DNA from: Pseudeuparius sepicola
Taxonomy: Eukaryota > Arthropoda > Insecta > Coleoptera > Anthribidae
NCBI GenBank assembly: GCA_963920635.1
Contig: OY987305.1
Location: 28,261,495-28,325,494, forward strand
Direction of reading: 5' to 3'
Length of the DNA stretch: 64,000 nucleotides
The position numbers and the translations under genes were made by a program. Every line of letters starts with the position of its first letter. Positions within the stretch are counted from its first letter, which is position 1. Under the pieces are notes generated by a model. It saw only the letters and a list, made by a program, of their open reading frames with translations. It did no database searches and was not told where the DNA came from. This document shows positions 21,236 to 31,789 of the stretch, piece after piece.

Positions 21236-22464
21236 TTCCTTGCAACTGTATATCATTGAAGCAGAGATGTTTGGTAGCACCCGGTGCTCAGAGATTTTTT
21301 AATATATATCTGACATCGGGATTTGCTAAATTTCTTGCTATATAATCAATTGAAACGTAATTCAAAATGTTTGGTAATATTCCTCTGGAGATACTTTTTG
21401 CTGGATACATCTAAACAATTTTTGGTAACTATTACTTAATTTTATAGTTGGAAGCAAATCATTTTTGGGGGACAAGCTAGGTCATCGCTTGTCTTCAGCT
21501 ATGACGTATTTTGTAGACAATAGAAAGTAGATTGAACTGGGACGTTGATTTTAGCAAATATTAGTCACGTTTGTGCAAAGGGCTAGTGTTTTATGGTTTT
21601 GAGCGAAATCAGTAGCATTTCTTGCCCCCTGTCGGACGTGTATCTAGTTGATTTTTGACACCTGGTTTTTTTCTTGTCCCCTATCAGTTAACACACTGAA
21701 ATATTAAAGTGTATGAAAAAGATATAAATCAGTATATTTTTTTTCTTACATTACTTTCTTCTCTAGCTCAGCATTGCGGGCTAGAACACACATACTTGCA
21801 TTAACAGTCAGTTCTTATTTCAGCATTGTCCGAGGAATTTTATTGACATGAAAAAAGCACCTTTCTCCACATTGTTGATGTTTAAACAGCTTGCATTTCT
21901 GCAGGCCACATAATATTCTCTAACAATAAAGTCGGTATTTTTATCCAGGCGCAAATAGGTTGGCGTATAGTTTTATTTGCATGTGTTTGGATCAGAGAAA
22001 GCGCTTCTCGAAAAAAGCTCGCTGTGTAATATTATATCTCGAAGGTCACGGCTGCCGCGTGATTTCTCAGTATTCCAGACAAGTCATAACAAAACTTTGC
22101 TGCATATTATAAACGCAAAAATAACTCTGATAAAAAAAAAATTCTGGGCGTTGGTCTACCCTCAGAATAATTGTCGAGGTTGATGATTTAGTTGGGGGGA
22201 TCCTGGGGTGGAATCGCGACCATTTTGTCCACCCCCTGCTTAAAGGTCGCGGCTGGACGAACCGTCGCCGCGGGCTGGCGGTTTGATAATGACCTCGCAC
22301 TGGGGTCGGCGAACCAACCCCTCGGGCACCTTCGGCACCCTTCGGTCGGAGAAAGTCGGGGGGTCTCGCGCATTCGCGTCGGAGAAATTTGGTCACGTTT
22401 TTACCACGTTTTAGGCCCCAAATACATGGAGAAAGTGTGCTCGTACCAACATAGCCTATCTACT
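21236..22464. repeat. Polinton right terminal inverted repeat
   Basis: Reverse complement of the left arm, ending CCTATCTACT at 22464. It lacks the extra about 115-bp block of the left arm. Outer 300 bp are GC-rich. The near identity of the arms argues for recent insertion or ongoing homogenisation. Confidence 0.9.
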
Positions 22465-22470
22465 TCCCCA
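22465..22470. repeat. Polinton target-site duplication, right (TCCCCA)
   Basis: Second copy of TCCCCA, directly after the CTACT terminus and followed by the LINE sequence TTGTTGTTG. Confidence 0.92.
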
Positions 22471-23081
22471 TTGTTGTTGTTGTCGTCTATATCTATGTCT
22501 AACCGTGCGCCGTGGATCTCTAGCTCAACTTCCCGCTTGATAACGTTAAGTAGCGTTTCTGGAATTCGGTTATTTTTTAGAATAGTTCGATACTGATCTG
22601 ACACTCTTTGTTCAGACACTTGTATGTGTGGAAACTCCCTGCAGAACTCGGCATGCAGTTGTTGTCGGTAGCCGATCATCTTTTGTCCTAAGTTTGTCAC
22701 CCTGTAAAAAATACGCATTATCGATTCATTCATGGACCCAGTCCATTTCATGCGTCGTCGTTGTAATCCCGCCTGAGTGAACGCTGGCTGAAGTTCCCGC
22801 GCAGCACCTTCGGTGGGTGGAACCCTAGTTCTCGTTTGGCTCCCATGCTGTAGATGGTCCTGTTGCTGGGCTGTAGCTGTTTGTGCAACAGGGGCCCGCC
22901 TCATCAGGGCCCTGTCACCGACGTCCCGCTCACTGTCATGCCCAGCGCCGGCTCCAGACATGCCCTGGCGATCCCCAGGCAGCGGCCCGATGACAATTAT
23001 CCTATCATTCTCCATTCCATAGTTTTCTCCCGTAACGTGGGAGTGACGGCCCTCGGTCGCTTTTACGACTCGCGGAGCCAC
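22471..23081 (-). pseudogene. Dong-like LINE copy A, N-terminal part
   Basis: From an ATG at 23081 the minus strand encodes the N-terminal region of the LINE protein. It has a low-complexity Gly/Ala/Arg start, then a helical, Myb/trihelix-like segment (KWTGSMNESIMRIFYRV ... SEQRVSDQYRTIL) found in all copies, then an acidic Asp/Asn run. It is cut after ...NNNNGE by the Polinton and continues at 7252 on the other side. Read into the TIR it ends after 18 foreign residues. The upstream frame is longer than in copy C, showing that copy C is 5'-truncated. The segment may bind DNA or RNA; that is inference. Confidence 0.88.
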
Positions 23082-23089
23082 GATACGAG

Positions 23090-23523
23090 TATTCTAACCC
23101 GCTACCCATACGGGTCAACTAGGATAACGCGGGATCGTTACTCCCGAGGATCTGCCCCTGTCACCGACCAAACCCCTCCTTGCGTTAACTGGGAAACAAG
23201 GGATCGTTACACCCGAGGATCTGCCCCTCTCACAGGCTAGACCCATCCCTGTGTAACTGGGAGTCGCGGGATTGTCACACCCGAGGATCAGCCCCCGTCA
23301 CCGGCTAGACCCCTCCCTGCGCAACTGGATATCGCGGGATTGTCACACCCGTAGGTCTGCCCCTGTCACAGGCCAAGCCTCTCCATGCGTAACTGGGAAT
23401 CGCGGGATCGTTACACCCGTGAATCTGCCCCTCTCACAGGCCAGACCCATCCCTGCGTAACTGGGGAGCGCGGGATTGTCACACCCGTGGATCTGCCTCT
23501 CTCACAGGTCAGATCCCCCCTGC
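23090..23523 (-). repeat. Copy A 5' UTR tandem repeats
   Basis: About six GC-rich units of 66-69 bp, each with GCGGGAT(C/T)GT(T/C)ACACCCG and a (C)TCACAGG(C/T) segment. They lie immediately upstream (minus strand) of the LINE ATG. Tandem 5' UTR units are known in several non-LTR families as internal promoter modules. The same array occurs in copy B. Confidence 0.8.
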
Positions 23524-23543
23524 GTATTATTATTATTATTATA
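23524..23543. repeat. ATT microsatellite joining copies A and B
   Basis: (ATT)n between the 5' end of copy A and the 3' end of copy B. It is the target and tail sequence expected of Dong-type elements. Confidence 0.8.
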
Positions 23544-26500
23544 TCGACTTAGCCAAAAGGCATTCGCACTCCCTCTACGGGGAACATTCACTCAGATCCC
23601 GGGTATCCCGGATACCATAAGGATCTGGCTCGGACGAGACCCTTGCCATGTTATCGGGCCTTAGGTGACATTGACGTTGTTGGAGGCTCGTGCATTCCCC
23701 ATGAATTTCCTGACGGTTCGGGCTGTCGCAAGTAGTACCGCTTTCTGCATGGACCTGTAAAGATTATCAGTTAGACCCAGCTCTTTGATGTTTCTCAGAA
23801 AACTTTTTGGTATAACACCAATTGTTGACACGATAATTGGAATCGTCTTGACGTTTTCCATTTCCCATTGCCTTCTAATTCGTTCTAATTTTAGGTAGTT
23901 GCGAGTTGGTATAACTTGATCTTGTATGGCCAGTAGGAAGCCTTCCGTCTCGGGGAACATTCGTCCCGAGGTCAGCCAATAGTTCGACGCTAACTTGTCG
24001 ACATGTTCCTGGTTAACCTCCTTAGGATGCCTCCCGTGCAGCGGCTTCCCCAACCACCTCTGTAGTTTATCGTTGTCGGTTCGGTGGTGATTTTGACGCT
24101 CGTGTTCCGTCAGACGTAGCGGTGTTGAGACGTCTGCTCCGCATATAGCCCTATGTAGTGTGGAGCTGTTGGCCTACCTGTAGAAATAATTACGCAGATT
24201 TAATATTTGTTCCTCCAATTGCTTGCTGAGATCTGCCAATCCTCTTCCTCCTAGTTGACGTGGCAGAGTTGTTCTTTCTACGGCGCTACGGGATGATGTT
24301 TATGAGCTTTTGTCAGTAGTGTCCTAACTTTTCGTTGCAGGTTGTTATGTCTGTGTTGGTCCAATTCACTATTCCGAACGAATAGCTGAGTACAGGGCAC
24401 GCATACGTGTTCAGGGCCTTAAACAAATTCCTGCTGTTAAGATCAGTTCGCACTACTTGTCTTACTCTCTTGATGAATTCATTCGTTAAATCAGTCTTCA
24501 TTGTTCGATGGTCTATCCTTTGAGCTTGTTTCATCCCGTGATACTTGTATGTATCTCCCATGCTCATTGCTTCGATCTCCTGGCCGTCCTGCATCTCGTG
24601 TGCGCTTTGTTCGAGCTTTCCCCGGATGATATTAAGGGTGCGGCACTTGTCCAGTCCAAACAGCATTCCGATGTCCCTGGAGAACTCCTCTACAATTTTA
24701 AGCATTTGCGTTAGTTGGTTTTTGGTTGCGGCGATCAGTTTTAAATCATCCATATATAATAGGTGATTCAACTTGATCGCTTCTGCGTTGTTGCTTTTGA
24801 TAGCGAAGCCATATTTTGTAGAGTTCAACCGATGTGATAGAGGGTTCATCGCCATGCAGAACCACAGTGGACTGAGTGAATCTCCTTGGAAAATCCCTCT
24901 TTGGATGTTGATTGTGTCGGTCTCGATGTTACTGTTTGCGGTTCTGAGTTGTATCTTAGTGCGCCAGGTTGTTATAACGTGTTCTAAAAAGGAAACTGTA
25001 TGATGATCTATTTTATACAGCTTTAAGATACCTGTGAGCCAGTCGTGAGGTACGGAATCAAATGCTTTTTTGTAGTCCACTTAAGCCATGTCGAGGTTTC
25101 GTTGCTTGGAATGAGCCTGGTTGCAGATGACAGAGTCTATGATGAGTTGCTTTTTGCATCCCATTGCGCCCTTCGAGCAGCCCTTCTGCTGCATTGCAAT
25201 GATTTTGTTCCGCTCGCAGTGAGCATATATTCGCTGCGTAAGGCAAGATGTGATTATCTTGTACAGCGTAGGCAATCAGGTTATTGGGCGGTACTTGGCA
25301 GGGTTATCCGTATTCCGCTGGTCTTTTGGTAACAGGTAGGTTGCACCCTGTGTAAGAAACAATGGCATTTTCAGAGGATCGAGCAAGACTTCATTAATTA
25401 AGGTAGTTATTTGTTCATGCGTGCACCACAACTTCTTAATCCAATAATTTTGGAGAAGATCTGGACCTGGTGCCTTCCAGTTGTGGGAATTCGTGATGAC
25501 ATCGGAGACCTCAGCGGTTGTGAATTGCTCGTGTTGCATCTGGCTATAGTTCCGGCCCATCTCGCGTTCTTCGCTGATCCAGCTTGCACTGACACTGTAT
25601 GGACCTGGTGTGGCAAGTTGATTTCTCCAGAAACCGTCGACCTGTTCTCTGCTAGGGTAACTCGCATTTGTGGCATCGGCGCTAGAATTAAAAACACGGT
25701 AGAAACCCTTATCTGATCGTTCAAAGAGTTTGTTGTCTCGTTTCCTGTTGTTACTAGCCTTGTATCTCCTCAGACGCCCTGCGAAAACAGAATGTTTTTG
25801 TTTTAATGTGTCAAGACATTGTTGAGCAGTGATGTTCGCGGGGTCATGCCGAGAATGCATTTGGGTGCGGCTCATTATTGCCTGCACCGCCCTCTGGATC
25901 CTTCTAGTTCTAACTCCTCTGATATATTCTGTCACTTGTCCTATGTCTTTACGGAGACTCTCGATCTTCCGATTTAGTCGCATTTCCCATTGAGCCATTC
26001 GTGGTTCTGGTCTTGCACGATTCAACTCTTGGGCCGTTCGGATCTTGGCACCCATTACAGTGGTGACTGCCGTTGCGGCACAGTAGATTAACATGTGCAT
26101 ACGTTCTAATGTTGGTGTCACTGAAACATAGTTTGGTAGAATTCTTGTGTTCATAAGATCGAGCACGATCGCAAGTTTCCTGGAAGAATTTAATCTTGGT
26201 AGCGGTGGCCTGCTCAGTGGGTCTGTGCCTTCGTATCGCAATACTGCCTGTCTCATATGTGCGTTTAAGCCTTCAAAATGTTCTTCGTTAACCGATTCCA
26301 GACTCTCGGTTGTTGGTTCTACCGTTTCGGCTTCTAGTTGTTGTCCAGGCGCTTGAAGTTCCCCATTGTTCTTGTTGTCATCTATGTCTATGTGTTCGCC
26401 GTGGATCTCTAGCTCAACTTCCCGTTTGATAGCGTTAAGTCGCGTTTCTGGAATTCGGTTATTTCTTAGAATAGTTCGATACTGATCTGACACTCTTTGT

Positions 26501-26907
26501 TCAGACACTTGCATGTGTGGAAACTTCCTGCAGAACTCGGCATGCAGTTGTTGTCGGTAGCCGATCATCTCTTGTCCTAAGTTTGTCACCCTGTAAAAAA
26601 TACGCATAATCGATTCATTCATGGACACAGTCCATTTCATGTGTCGTCGTTGTAATCCCGCCTCTGTGAACGCTGGCTGAAGTTCCCGCGCAGCACCTTC
26701 GGTGGGTGGAACCCTAGTTCTCGTTTGGCTCCCATGTTGTAGATGTTCGTGTTGTTGTTGGGCTGTAGCTGTTTGTGCAACAGGGGCCCGCCTCATCAGC
26801 GCCCTGTCACCGACGTCCCGCTCGCTGTCATGTCCAGCGCCGGCTCCAGACATGCCCTGGCGATCCCCAGGCAGAGGCCCTATGACAAAACTCCTATTAA
26901 TCTCCAT
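23544..26907 (-). pseudogene. Dong-like LINE copy B (full span, dead)
   Basis: Minus-strand copy of the single-ORF LINE, starting at an ATG at 26907 (MEINRSFVIGPLPGDRQG). It has the N-terminal helical segment, the RT palm with QGDSLSPLWFC and YMDDLK, the thumb, and the 3' UTR at 23544-23660. It is disabled by substitution stops in the codons matching C (ITCLP) at 25273-25275, Y (AYVDYK) at 25081-25083 and Q (YRQANS) near 24180, and by a 1-nt loss near 24343. A deletion of about 420 bp near 23887, relative to copy C, removes the zinc knuckle and the R-P-D/D endonuclease core. Substitutions relative to copy C are otherwise few, so the two copies are closely related. Confidence 0.92.
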
Positions 26908-26974
26908 TCCATGGGTTTCTCCCGTAACGTGGGAGTGACGGCTCTCGGTTGCCTTTTACGACTCGCTTAGCCAC

Positions 26975-27366
26975 GATAGGAGTATTCTAACCCGCTACCC
27001 ACGCAGGTCAACTAGGATAACGCGGGATCGTTACACCCGAGGATCTGCCCCTCTCACAAGTCAAACCCCTCCTTGCGTTAACTGGGAAACACGGGATCGT
27101 TACACCCGAAGATCCGCCTCTCTCACAGGCTAGATTCATCCCTGTGTAGATCCATCCCTGTGTAACCGAGAGTCGCGGGATTGTCACACCCAAGGATCAG
27201 CCCCCGTCACCAGCTAGACCCCTTCCTGCGCAACTGGAGATCGCGGGATTGTCACACCCGTAGGTCTGCCCCTGTCACAGGCCAAACCTCTCCATGCGTA
27301 ACTGGGAATCGCGGGATCGTCACACCCGTGAATCTGCCCCTCTCACAGGTCAGACCCATCCCTGCG
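26975..27366 (-). repeat. Copy B 5' UTR tandem repeats
   Basis: About five units of 66-82 bp of the same GCGGGATYGTYACACCC family as in copy A. They end at the ATT microsatellite (27367-27379) where copy C begins. Confidence 0.8.
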
Positions 27367-27379
27367 TATTATTATTATC

Positions 27380-30300
27380 TCGACTTAGCCAAAAGGCATT
27401 CGCACTCCCTCTACGGGGAACATTCACTCAGATCCCGGGTATCCCGGATACCAAAAGGATCTGGCTCGGACGAGACCCTTGCCATGTTATCGGGCCTTAG
27501 GTGACATTGATGTTGTTGGACGTTCCTGCACTCCCCATGAATTTCCTGACGGTTCGGGCTGTCGCAAGTAGTACCGCTTTCTGCATGGACCTGTAAAGAC
27601 CATCAGTTAGACCCAGCTCCTTGATGTTTCTCAGCAAACTTTTTGGTATAACACCAGTTGTTGACATGATGATTGGAATCGTCTGGACGTTCTCCATTTC
27701 CCATTGCCTTCTAATTCGTTCTTCTAAATCTCTGTACTTCGCGATCTTCCCGACTTGCTTCACACGCAGGTTGTTGTTGTTCGGGATGGCCACATCAATC
27801 AGAGTTGTCTGCCTAGAAATTTTATCAACTATTATAAAGTCCGGTCTGTTATGGGCAACTCGTTGATCTGTCAGAACTGTACGATCCCAGTACATCTTGT
27901 AGTTGCTGTTCTCAAGAACAGGCTCAGGTGTGTAGTTGTAATATGGGACCCTCTCTGCCTGCACAAGCAGCAGCTTTTCCGCCAGTTCCTGGTGCAAGAT
28001 CTTGGCAACCGAATCGTGTCGTTCCTTATATTCCGTTGATGCGAACATCTGACATCCTCCTGTTATGTGCTGGATTGTTTCTGAAGTTGGGCACCCGTAT
28101 CTGCATCTGTCATCCACTACCGATGCATCTCCTACAATGAATTTTAGGTAGTTGCGAGTTGGTATAACCTGATCTTGTATGGCCAGTAGGAAGCCTTCCG
28201 TCTCGGGGAACATTCGTCCCGAGGTCAGCAAATAGTTCGACGCTAACTTGTCGACATGTTCCTGGTCAACCTCATTAGGATGCCTCCCGTGCAGCGGCTT
28301 CCCCAACCACCTCTGTAGTTTATCGTTGTCGGTTCGGTGGTGATTTTGATGCTCGTGTTCCGTCAGACGTAGCGGTGTTGAGACGTCTGCTCCGCATATA
28401 GCCCTATGTAGTGTGGAGCTGTTGGCCTGCCTGTAGAAATAATTACGCAGATTTAATATTTGTTGGTCCAATTGCTTGCTGAGATCTGCCAATCCCCTTC
28501 CTCCTAGTTGACGTGGCAGAGTTGTTCTTTCTACGGCGCTACGGGGATGATGTTTGTGAGCTTTTGTCAGTAGTGTCCTAACTTTTCGTTGCAGGTTGTT
28601 GATGTCCGTGTTGGTCCAATTCACTATTCCGAACGAATAGCTGAGTACAGAGCACGCATACGTGTTCAGGGCCTTAAACAAATTCCTGCTGTTAAGATCA
28701 GTTCGCACTACTTGTCTTACTCTCTTGATGAATTCATTCGTTAAATCAGTCTTCATTGTTCGATGGTCTATCCTTTGAGCTTGTTTCATCCCGAGATACT
28801 TGTATGTATCTCCCTTGCTCATTGCTTCGATCTCCTGGCCGTCCTGCATCTCGTGTGCGCTTTGTTCGAGCTTTCCCCGGATGATATTAAGGGTGCGGCA
28901 CTTGTCCAGTCCAAACAGCATTCCGATGTCCCTGGAGAACTCCTCTACAATTTTAAGCATTTGCGTTAGTTGGTTTTTGGTTGCGGCGATCAGTTTTAAA
29001 TCATCCATATATAATAGGTGATTCAACTTGATCGCTTCTGCGTTGTTGCTTTTGATAGCGAAGCCGTATTTTGTAGAGTTCAACCGATGTGATAGAGGGT
29101 TCATCGCCATGCAGAACCACAGTGGACTGAGTGAATCTCCTTGGAAAATCCCTCTTCGGATGTTGATTGTGTCGGTCTCGATGTTACTGTCTGCGGTTCT
29201 GAGTTGTATCTTAGTGCGCCAGGTTGTCATAACGTGTTCTAAAAAGGAAACTGTATGATGATCTATTTTATACAGCTTTAAGATACCTCTGAGCCAGTCG
29301 TGAGGTACGGAATCAAATGCTTTTTTGTAGTCCACATAAGCCATGTGGAGGTTTCGTTGCTTGGAATGAGCCTGGTTGCAGATGACAGAGTCTATGATGA
29401 GTTGCTCTTTGCATCCCATTGCGCCCTTCGAGCAGCCCTTCTGCTGCATTGCAATGATTTTGTTCCGCTCGCAGTGAGCATATATTCGCTGCGTAAGGCA
29501 AGATGTGATTATCTTGTACAGCGTAGGCAAGCAGGTTATTGGGCGGTACTTGGCAGGGTTATCCGTATTCCGCTGGTCTTTTGGTAACAGGTAGGTTGCA
29601 CCCTGTGTAAGAAACAATGGCATTTTCAGAGGATCGAGCAAGACTTCATTAATTAAGGTAGTTATCTGTTCATGCGTGCACCACAACTTCTTAATCCAAT
29701 AATTTTGGAGATGATCTGGACCTGGCGCCTTCCAGTTGTGGGAATTCTTGATGACATCGGAGACCTCAGCGGTTGTGAATTGCTCGTGTTGCATCTGGCT
29801 ACAGTTCCGGCCCATCTCGCGTTCTTCGCTGATCCAGCTTGCACTGACATTGTATGGACCTGGTGTGGCAAGTTGATTTCTCCAGAAACCGTCAACCTGC
29901 TCTCTGCTAGGGTAACTCGCATTTGTGGCATCGGCGCTAGAATTAAAAGCACGGTAGAAACCCTTTTCTGATCGTTCAAAGAGTTTGTTGTCTCGTTTCC
30001 TGTTGTTACTAGCCTTGTATCTCCTCAGACGCCCTGCGAAAACAGAAAGTTTTTGTTTTAATGTGTCAAGACATTGTTGAGCAGTGATGTTCGCGGGGTC
30101 ATGCCGAGAATGCATTTGGGTGCGGCTCATTATTGCCTGCACCGCCCTCTGGATCCTTCTAGTTCTAACTCCTCTGATATATTCCGTCACTTGTCCTATG
30201 TCTTTACGGAGACTCTCGATCTTCCGATTTAGTTGCATTTCCCATTGAGCCATTCGTTGTTCTGGTCTTGCACGATTCAACTCTTGGGCCGTTCGGATCT

Positions 30301-31125
30301 TGGCACCCATTACAGTGGTGACTGCCGTTGCGGCACAGTAGATTAACATGTGCATACGGTCTAATGTTGGTGTCACTGAAACATAGTTTGGTAAAATTCG
30401 TGTGTTCATAAGATCGAGCACGATCGCAAGTTTCCTGGAAGAATTTAATCTTGGTAGCGGTGGCCTGCTCAGTGGGTCTGTGCCTTCGTATCGCAATACT
30501 GCCTGTCTCATATGTGCGTTTAAGCCTTCAAAATGTTCTTCGTTAACCGATTCCAGACTCTCGGTTGTTGGTTCTACCGTTTCGGCTTCTAGTTGTTGTC
30601 CAGGCGCTTGAAGTTCCCCATTGTTGTTGTTGTCATCTATGTCTATGTGTTCGCCGTGGATCTCTAGCTCAACTTCCCGTTTGATAGCGTTAAGTCGCGT
30701 TTCTGGAATTCGGTTATTTCTTAGAATAGTTCGATACTGATCTGACACTCGTTGTTCAGACACTTGCATGTGTGGAAACTCCCTGCAGAACTCAGCATGC
30801 AGTTGTTGTCGGTAGCCGATCATCTCTTGTCCTAAGTTTGTCACCCTGTAAAAAATACGCATAATCGATTCATTCATGGACACAGTCCATTTCATGCGTC
30901 GTCGTTGTAATCCCGCCTCTGTGAACGCTGGCTGAAGTTCCCGCGCAGCACCTTCGGTAGGTGGAACCCTAGTTCTCGTTTGGCTCCCATGTTGTAGATG
31001 TTCGTGTAGTTGTTGGGCTGTAGCTGTTTGTGCAACAGGGGCCCGCCTCATCAGCGCCCTGTCACCGACGTCCCGCTCGCTGTCATGTCCAGCGCCGGCT
31101 CCAGACATGCCCTGGCGATCCCCAG
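27380..31125 (-). mobile_element. Dong-like LINE copy C (5'-truncated, ORF open)
   Basis: Runs from the 3' end (GGCTAAGTCGAGA followed by an ATT/TAA tail) to a truncation at 31125, 18 codons downstream of the ATG used by copy B. It has no 5' UTR repeats. The 3' UTR is about 117 bp. Confidence 0.88.
27497..31108 (-). CDS. R4/Dong-like LINE protein: RT plus restriction-like endonuclease
   Basis: Intact 1203-residue frame from an internal Met (copies A and B start upstream). Order: helical DNA-binding-like segment (about 70-150); Lys/Arg-rich region (290-385); RT pre-motif KAPGPD (460-465), YRPITCLP (521-528), motif A YVDYKKAFD (591-599), QGDSLSP (656-662), motif C YMDDL (700-704). A zinc knuckle follows, C1002, C1006, H1014 and C1019. 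The C-terminal endonuclease has RPD (1088-1090) and LIDVAIP (1103-1109), the PD-(D/E)xK-type residues of R2/R4-clade elements. The protein would nick its target and reverse-transcribe its RNA there. Junctions at ATT repeats match the known Dong preference for TAA microsatellite. Clade placement is from motif memory. Confidence 0.93.
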   Translation of the reverse strand: MSGAGAGHDSERDVGDRALMRRAPVAQTATAQQLHEHLQHGSQTRTRVPPTEGAARELQPAFTEAGLQRRRMKWTVSMNESIMRIFYRVTNLGQEMIGYRQQLHAEFCREFPHMQVSEQRVSDQYRTILRNNRIPETRLNAIKREVELEIHGEHIDIDDNNNNGELQAPGQQLEAETVEPTTESLESVNEEHFEGLNAHMRQAVLRYEGTDPLSRPPLPRLNSSRKLAIVLDLMNTRILPNYVSVTPTLDRMHMLIYCAATAVTTVMGAKIRTAQELNRARPEQRMAQWEMQLNRKIESLRKDIGQVTEYIRGVRTRRIQRAVQAIMSRTQMHSRHDPANITAQQCLDTLKQKLSVFAGRLRRYKASNNRKRDNKLFERSEKGFYRAFNSSADATNASYPSREQVDGFWRNQLATPGPYNVSASWISEEREMGRNCSQMQHEQFTTAEVSDVIKNSHNWKAPGPDHLQNYWIKKLWCTHEQITTLINEVLLDPLKMPLFLTQGATYLLPKDQRNTDNPAKYRPITCLPTLYKIITSCLTQRIYAHCERNKIIAMQQKGCSKGAMGCKEQLIIDSVICNQAHSKQRNLHMAYVDYKKAFDSVPHDWLRGILKLYKIDHHTVSFLEHVMTTWRTKIQLRTADSNIETDTINIRRGIFQGDSLSPLWFCMAMNPLSHRLNSTKYGFAIKSNNAEAIKLNHLLYMDDLKLIAATKNQLTQMLKIVEEFSRDIGMLFGLDKCRTLNIIRGKLEQSAHEMQDGQEIEAMSKGDTYKYLGMKQAQRIDHRTMKTDLTNEFIKRVRQVVRTDLNSRNLFKALNTYACSVLSYSFGIVNWTNTDINNLQRKVRTLLTKAHKHHPRSAVERTTLPRQLGGRGLADLSKQLDQQILNLRNYFYRQANSSTLHRAICGADVSTPLRLTEHEHQNHHRTDNDKLQRWLGKPLHGRHPNEVDQEHVDKLASNYLLTSGRMFPETEGFLLAIQDQVIPTRNYLKFIVGDASVVDDRCRYGCPTSETIQHITGGCQMFASTEYKERHDSVAKILHQELAEKLLLVQAERVPYYNYTPEPVLENSNYKMYWDRTVLTDQRVAHNRPDFIIVDKISRQTTLIDVAIPNNNNLRVKQVGKIAKYRDLEERIRRQWEMENVQTIPIIMSTTGVIPKSLLRNIKELGLTDGLYRSMQKAVLLATARTVRKFMGSAGTSNNINVT

Positions 31126-31140
31126 ATTATTATTATTATA

Positions 31141-31739
31141 TCGACTTAGCCAAAAGGCATTCGCACTCCCTCTACGGGGAACATTCACTCAGATCCCGGG
31201 CATCCCGGATACCAAAAGGATCTGGCTCGGACGAGACCCTTGCCATGTTATCGGGCCCTAGGTGACATTGATGTTCTTGGACGATCCTGCATTCCCCATG
31301 AATTTCCTGACGGTTCGGGCTGTCGCAAGTAGTACCGCTTTCTGCATGGACCTGTAAAGACTATCAGTTAGATTCAGCTCCTTGATGTTTCTCAGCAAAC
31401 TTTTTGGTATAACACCAGTTGTTGACATGATGATTGGAATCGTCTGGACGTTCTCCATTTCCCATTGCCTTCTAATTCGTTCTTCTAAGTCTCTGTACTT
31501 CGCGATCTTCTCGACTTGCTTCACACGCAGGTTGTTGTTGTTCGGGATGGCCACATCAATCAGAGTTGTCTTCCTAGAAATTTTATCAACTATTATAAGG
31601 TCCGGTCTGTTATGGGCAACTCGTTGATCAGTCAGAACTGTACGATCCCAGTACATCTTGTAGTTGCTGTTCTCAAGAACAGGCTCAGGTGTGTAGTTGT
31701 AATATGGGACCCTTTCTGTCTGCACAAGCAGCAGCTTTT
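31141..31739 (-). pseudogene. Dong-like LINE copy D, 3' fragment (endonuclease end)
   Basis: About 600 bp from the 3' UTR through the endonuclease core ([20 protein letters not shown]). It is 5'-truncated after the codons for KLLLVQTE and abuts an ATT run at 31742-31790. It is in frame with upstream sequence of another element, so a 248-codon chimeric frame (31258-32004) results: Ty3/gypsy RNase H, then a poly-Asn stretch encoded by the microsatellite, then the LINE endonuclease. Confidence 0.9.
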
Positions 31740-31789
31740 TTATATTATTATTATTATTATTATCATTATTATTATTATTTTCTATATTA

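Larger units (their letters stand above)
7253..22464. mobile_element. Polinton/Maverick-type element, polymerase-only
   Basis: A 15,212-bp unit bounded by 6-bp direct repeats TCCCCA, starting AGTAGATAGG and ending CCTATCTACT. It has long terminal inverted repeats and encodes a family-B DNA polymerase. A 6-bp target duplication, AG at the 5' end, kilobase TIRs and polB are the published hallmarks of Polintons/Mavericks. It sits inside the ORF of Dong-like LINE copy A, between the codons for ...NNGE and LQEPG. Only polB is a long gene. The typical retroviral-type integrase, FtsK-like ATPase, adenain-type protease and capsid genes were not found, and no other frame inside exceeds about 120 codons. 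A satellite array, a minisatellite and at least two nested foldbacks fill the rest. It may be a deletion derivative mobilised in trans, or a minimal lineage. Confidence 0.9.

Noticed and set aside
27621..30611. Many plus-strand frames of 68-99 codons across the LINE copies
   Set aside because: Antisense shadows repeated at equivalent positions in copies A-D.
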